Positions 5,256 to 5,582 of a DNA stretch of 5,582 nt are shown here, one piece after another. Source of the stretch: an uncultured Eubacteriales bacterium (lineage in GTDB: Bacteria; Bacillota; Clostridia; Peptostreptococcales; Anaerovoracaceae); the NCBI GenBank assembly GCA_902803185.1, contig CADCOV010000094.1, positions 1-5,582 of the forward strand. Reading direction: 5' to 3'. Both the position numbers and the translations under genes were made by a program. The stretch's first letter is position 1, and the number at the start of each line of letters is the position of its first letter. The notes beneath the pieces are model-generated. The model was not told the DNA's origin. It saw nothing but the letters and a program-made list of their open reading frames with translations, and did not search any database.

Positions 5256-5582
5256 ATGAAAAAAGTCATCGTCATCTTTCGCAACCGGAGAAATCCGGAG
5301 GCGATCCAATTCATGCTGAACGGCATCCAGGCGGTCTTCGAGGACTACATCGATCTGGAGACGGTCTATGTCAACGAGCTCAAGCCGGGAATGAAGCTGG
5401 AGGCTGACGCCTATCTGGTCTATGCCGAGTCCCTCTACAACGTGCTCTGGGCCCACATCGACGACTTCAACAAGGTCATCCACCTGAAGCGCAGTCCGAA
5501 CAAGCGGGCGCTGGAGACCTTGAAACAGCTGCCGGCCGGGGCCGAGGTCCTGGTGGTGAACGACAGCTATCAGTCCTCCGTG
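5256..5582 (+). CDS. Probable sensory N-terminus of a sigma-54-dependent transcriptional regulator, 3' end outside window
   Basis: Only the first 109 residues are visible. The start is firm: AAAGGAG lies 5 nt before ATG, giving MKKVIVIFRNRRN. The segment has no signal peptide or membrane helix and alternates predicted strands and helices (strand 2-8, helix 14-29, strand 53-57, helix 60-69, strand 74-77, helix 83-91, strand 97-101). The stretch LKQLPAGAEVLVVNDS (89-104) resembles the N-terminal sensor region of clostridial activators that carry PAS, AAA+ and Fis-type DNA-binding domains further on. This is remembered family resemblance; no AAA+ motif is visible here. The gene is divergent from the dppA operon across 187 bp of repeat-rich DNA, which suggests it controls that operon. 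Alternatives are another cytoplasmic sensor or a protein of unknown function. Confidence 0.6.
   Translation, partial: MKKVIVIFRNRRNPEAIQFMLNGIQAVFEDYIDLETVYVNELKPGMKLEADAYLVYAESLYNVLWAHIDDFNKVIHLKRSPNKRALETLKQLPAGAEVLVVNDSYQSSV

Noticed and set aside
5178..5483. Minus-strand open frame of about 101 codons on the right
   Set aside because: It is antisense to the regulator gene and crosses its promoter. It has Val/Asp/Leu-rich shadow composition and no domain.

Overview
The window looks like GC-rich chromosomal DNA of an anaerobic Bacillota (Clostridia-type) bacterium. The evidence is AGGAGG-class Shine-Dalgarno sites before every gene, an energy-coupling factor (ECF) vitamin-type transporter, a DppA-type D-aminopeptidase, and a divergent regulator whose N-terminus resembles clostridial sigma-54 activators. 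Only the AT-richer 187-bp gap between the two divergent units (5069-5255) breaks the dense coding. No mobile element, RNA gene, CRISPR array or terminator was seen.

Layout. Six genes run leftward as one tight unit: dppA (D-aminopeptidase, 5068 to 4262), an Asp/Glu-type racemase (4245 to 3541), dtd (D-aminoacyl-tRNA deacylase, 3544 to 3083), ecfT (3075 to 2161), a fused double ECF ATPase (2188 to 503) and an ECF substrate-binding S component (524 to beyond the left edge). Junctions are +16, -4, +7, -28 and -22 bp, so the unit is almost certainly one translationally coupled operon. On the right, one gene starts at 5256 and runs rightward out of the window. It is probably the sensory N-terminus of a sigma-54-dependent regulator.

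How the genes may work together. The first three enzymes share a D-amino-acid theme. DppA releases D-amino acids from peptides, the racemase interconverts D and L forms (family substrates are Asp, Glu or other amino acids), and Dtd removes D-amino acids mischarged onto tRNA. These are joined to a complete dedicated ECF importer (T, A-A' and S) instead of the dipeptide ABC transporter that accompanies dppA in Bacillus subtilis. The S-component substrate cannot be read from sequence.

The intergenic region holds a sigma-A-like promoter on each strand, an exact 11-bp direct repeat spaced 34 bp, a palindrome between the repeat copies, and a 7-bp inverted repeat abutting the regulator's ribosome binding site. 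This layout fits local control of the operon by the divergent regulator.
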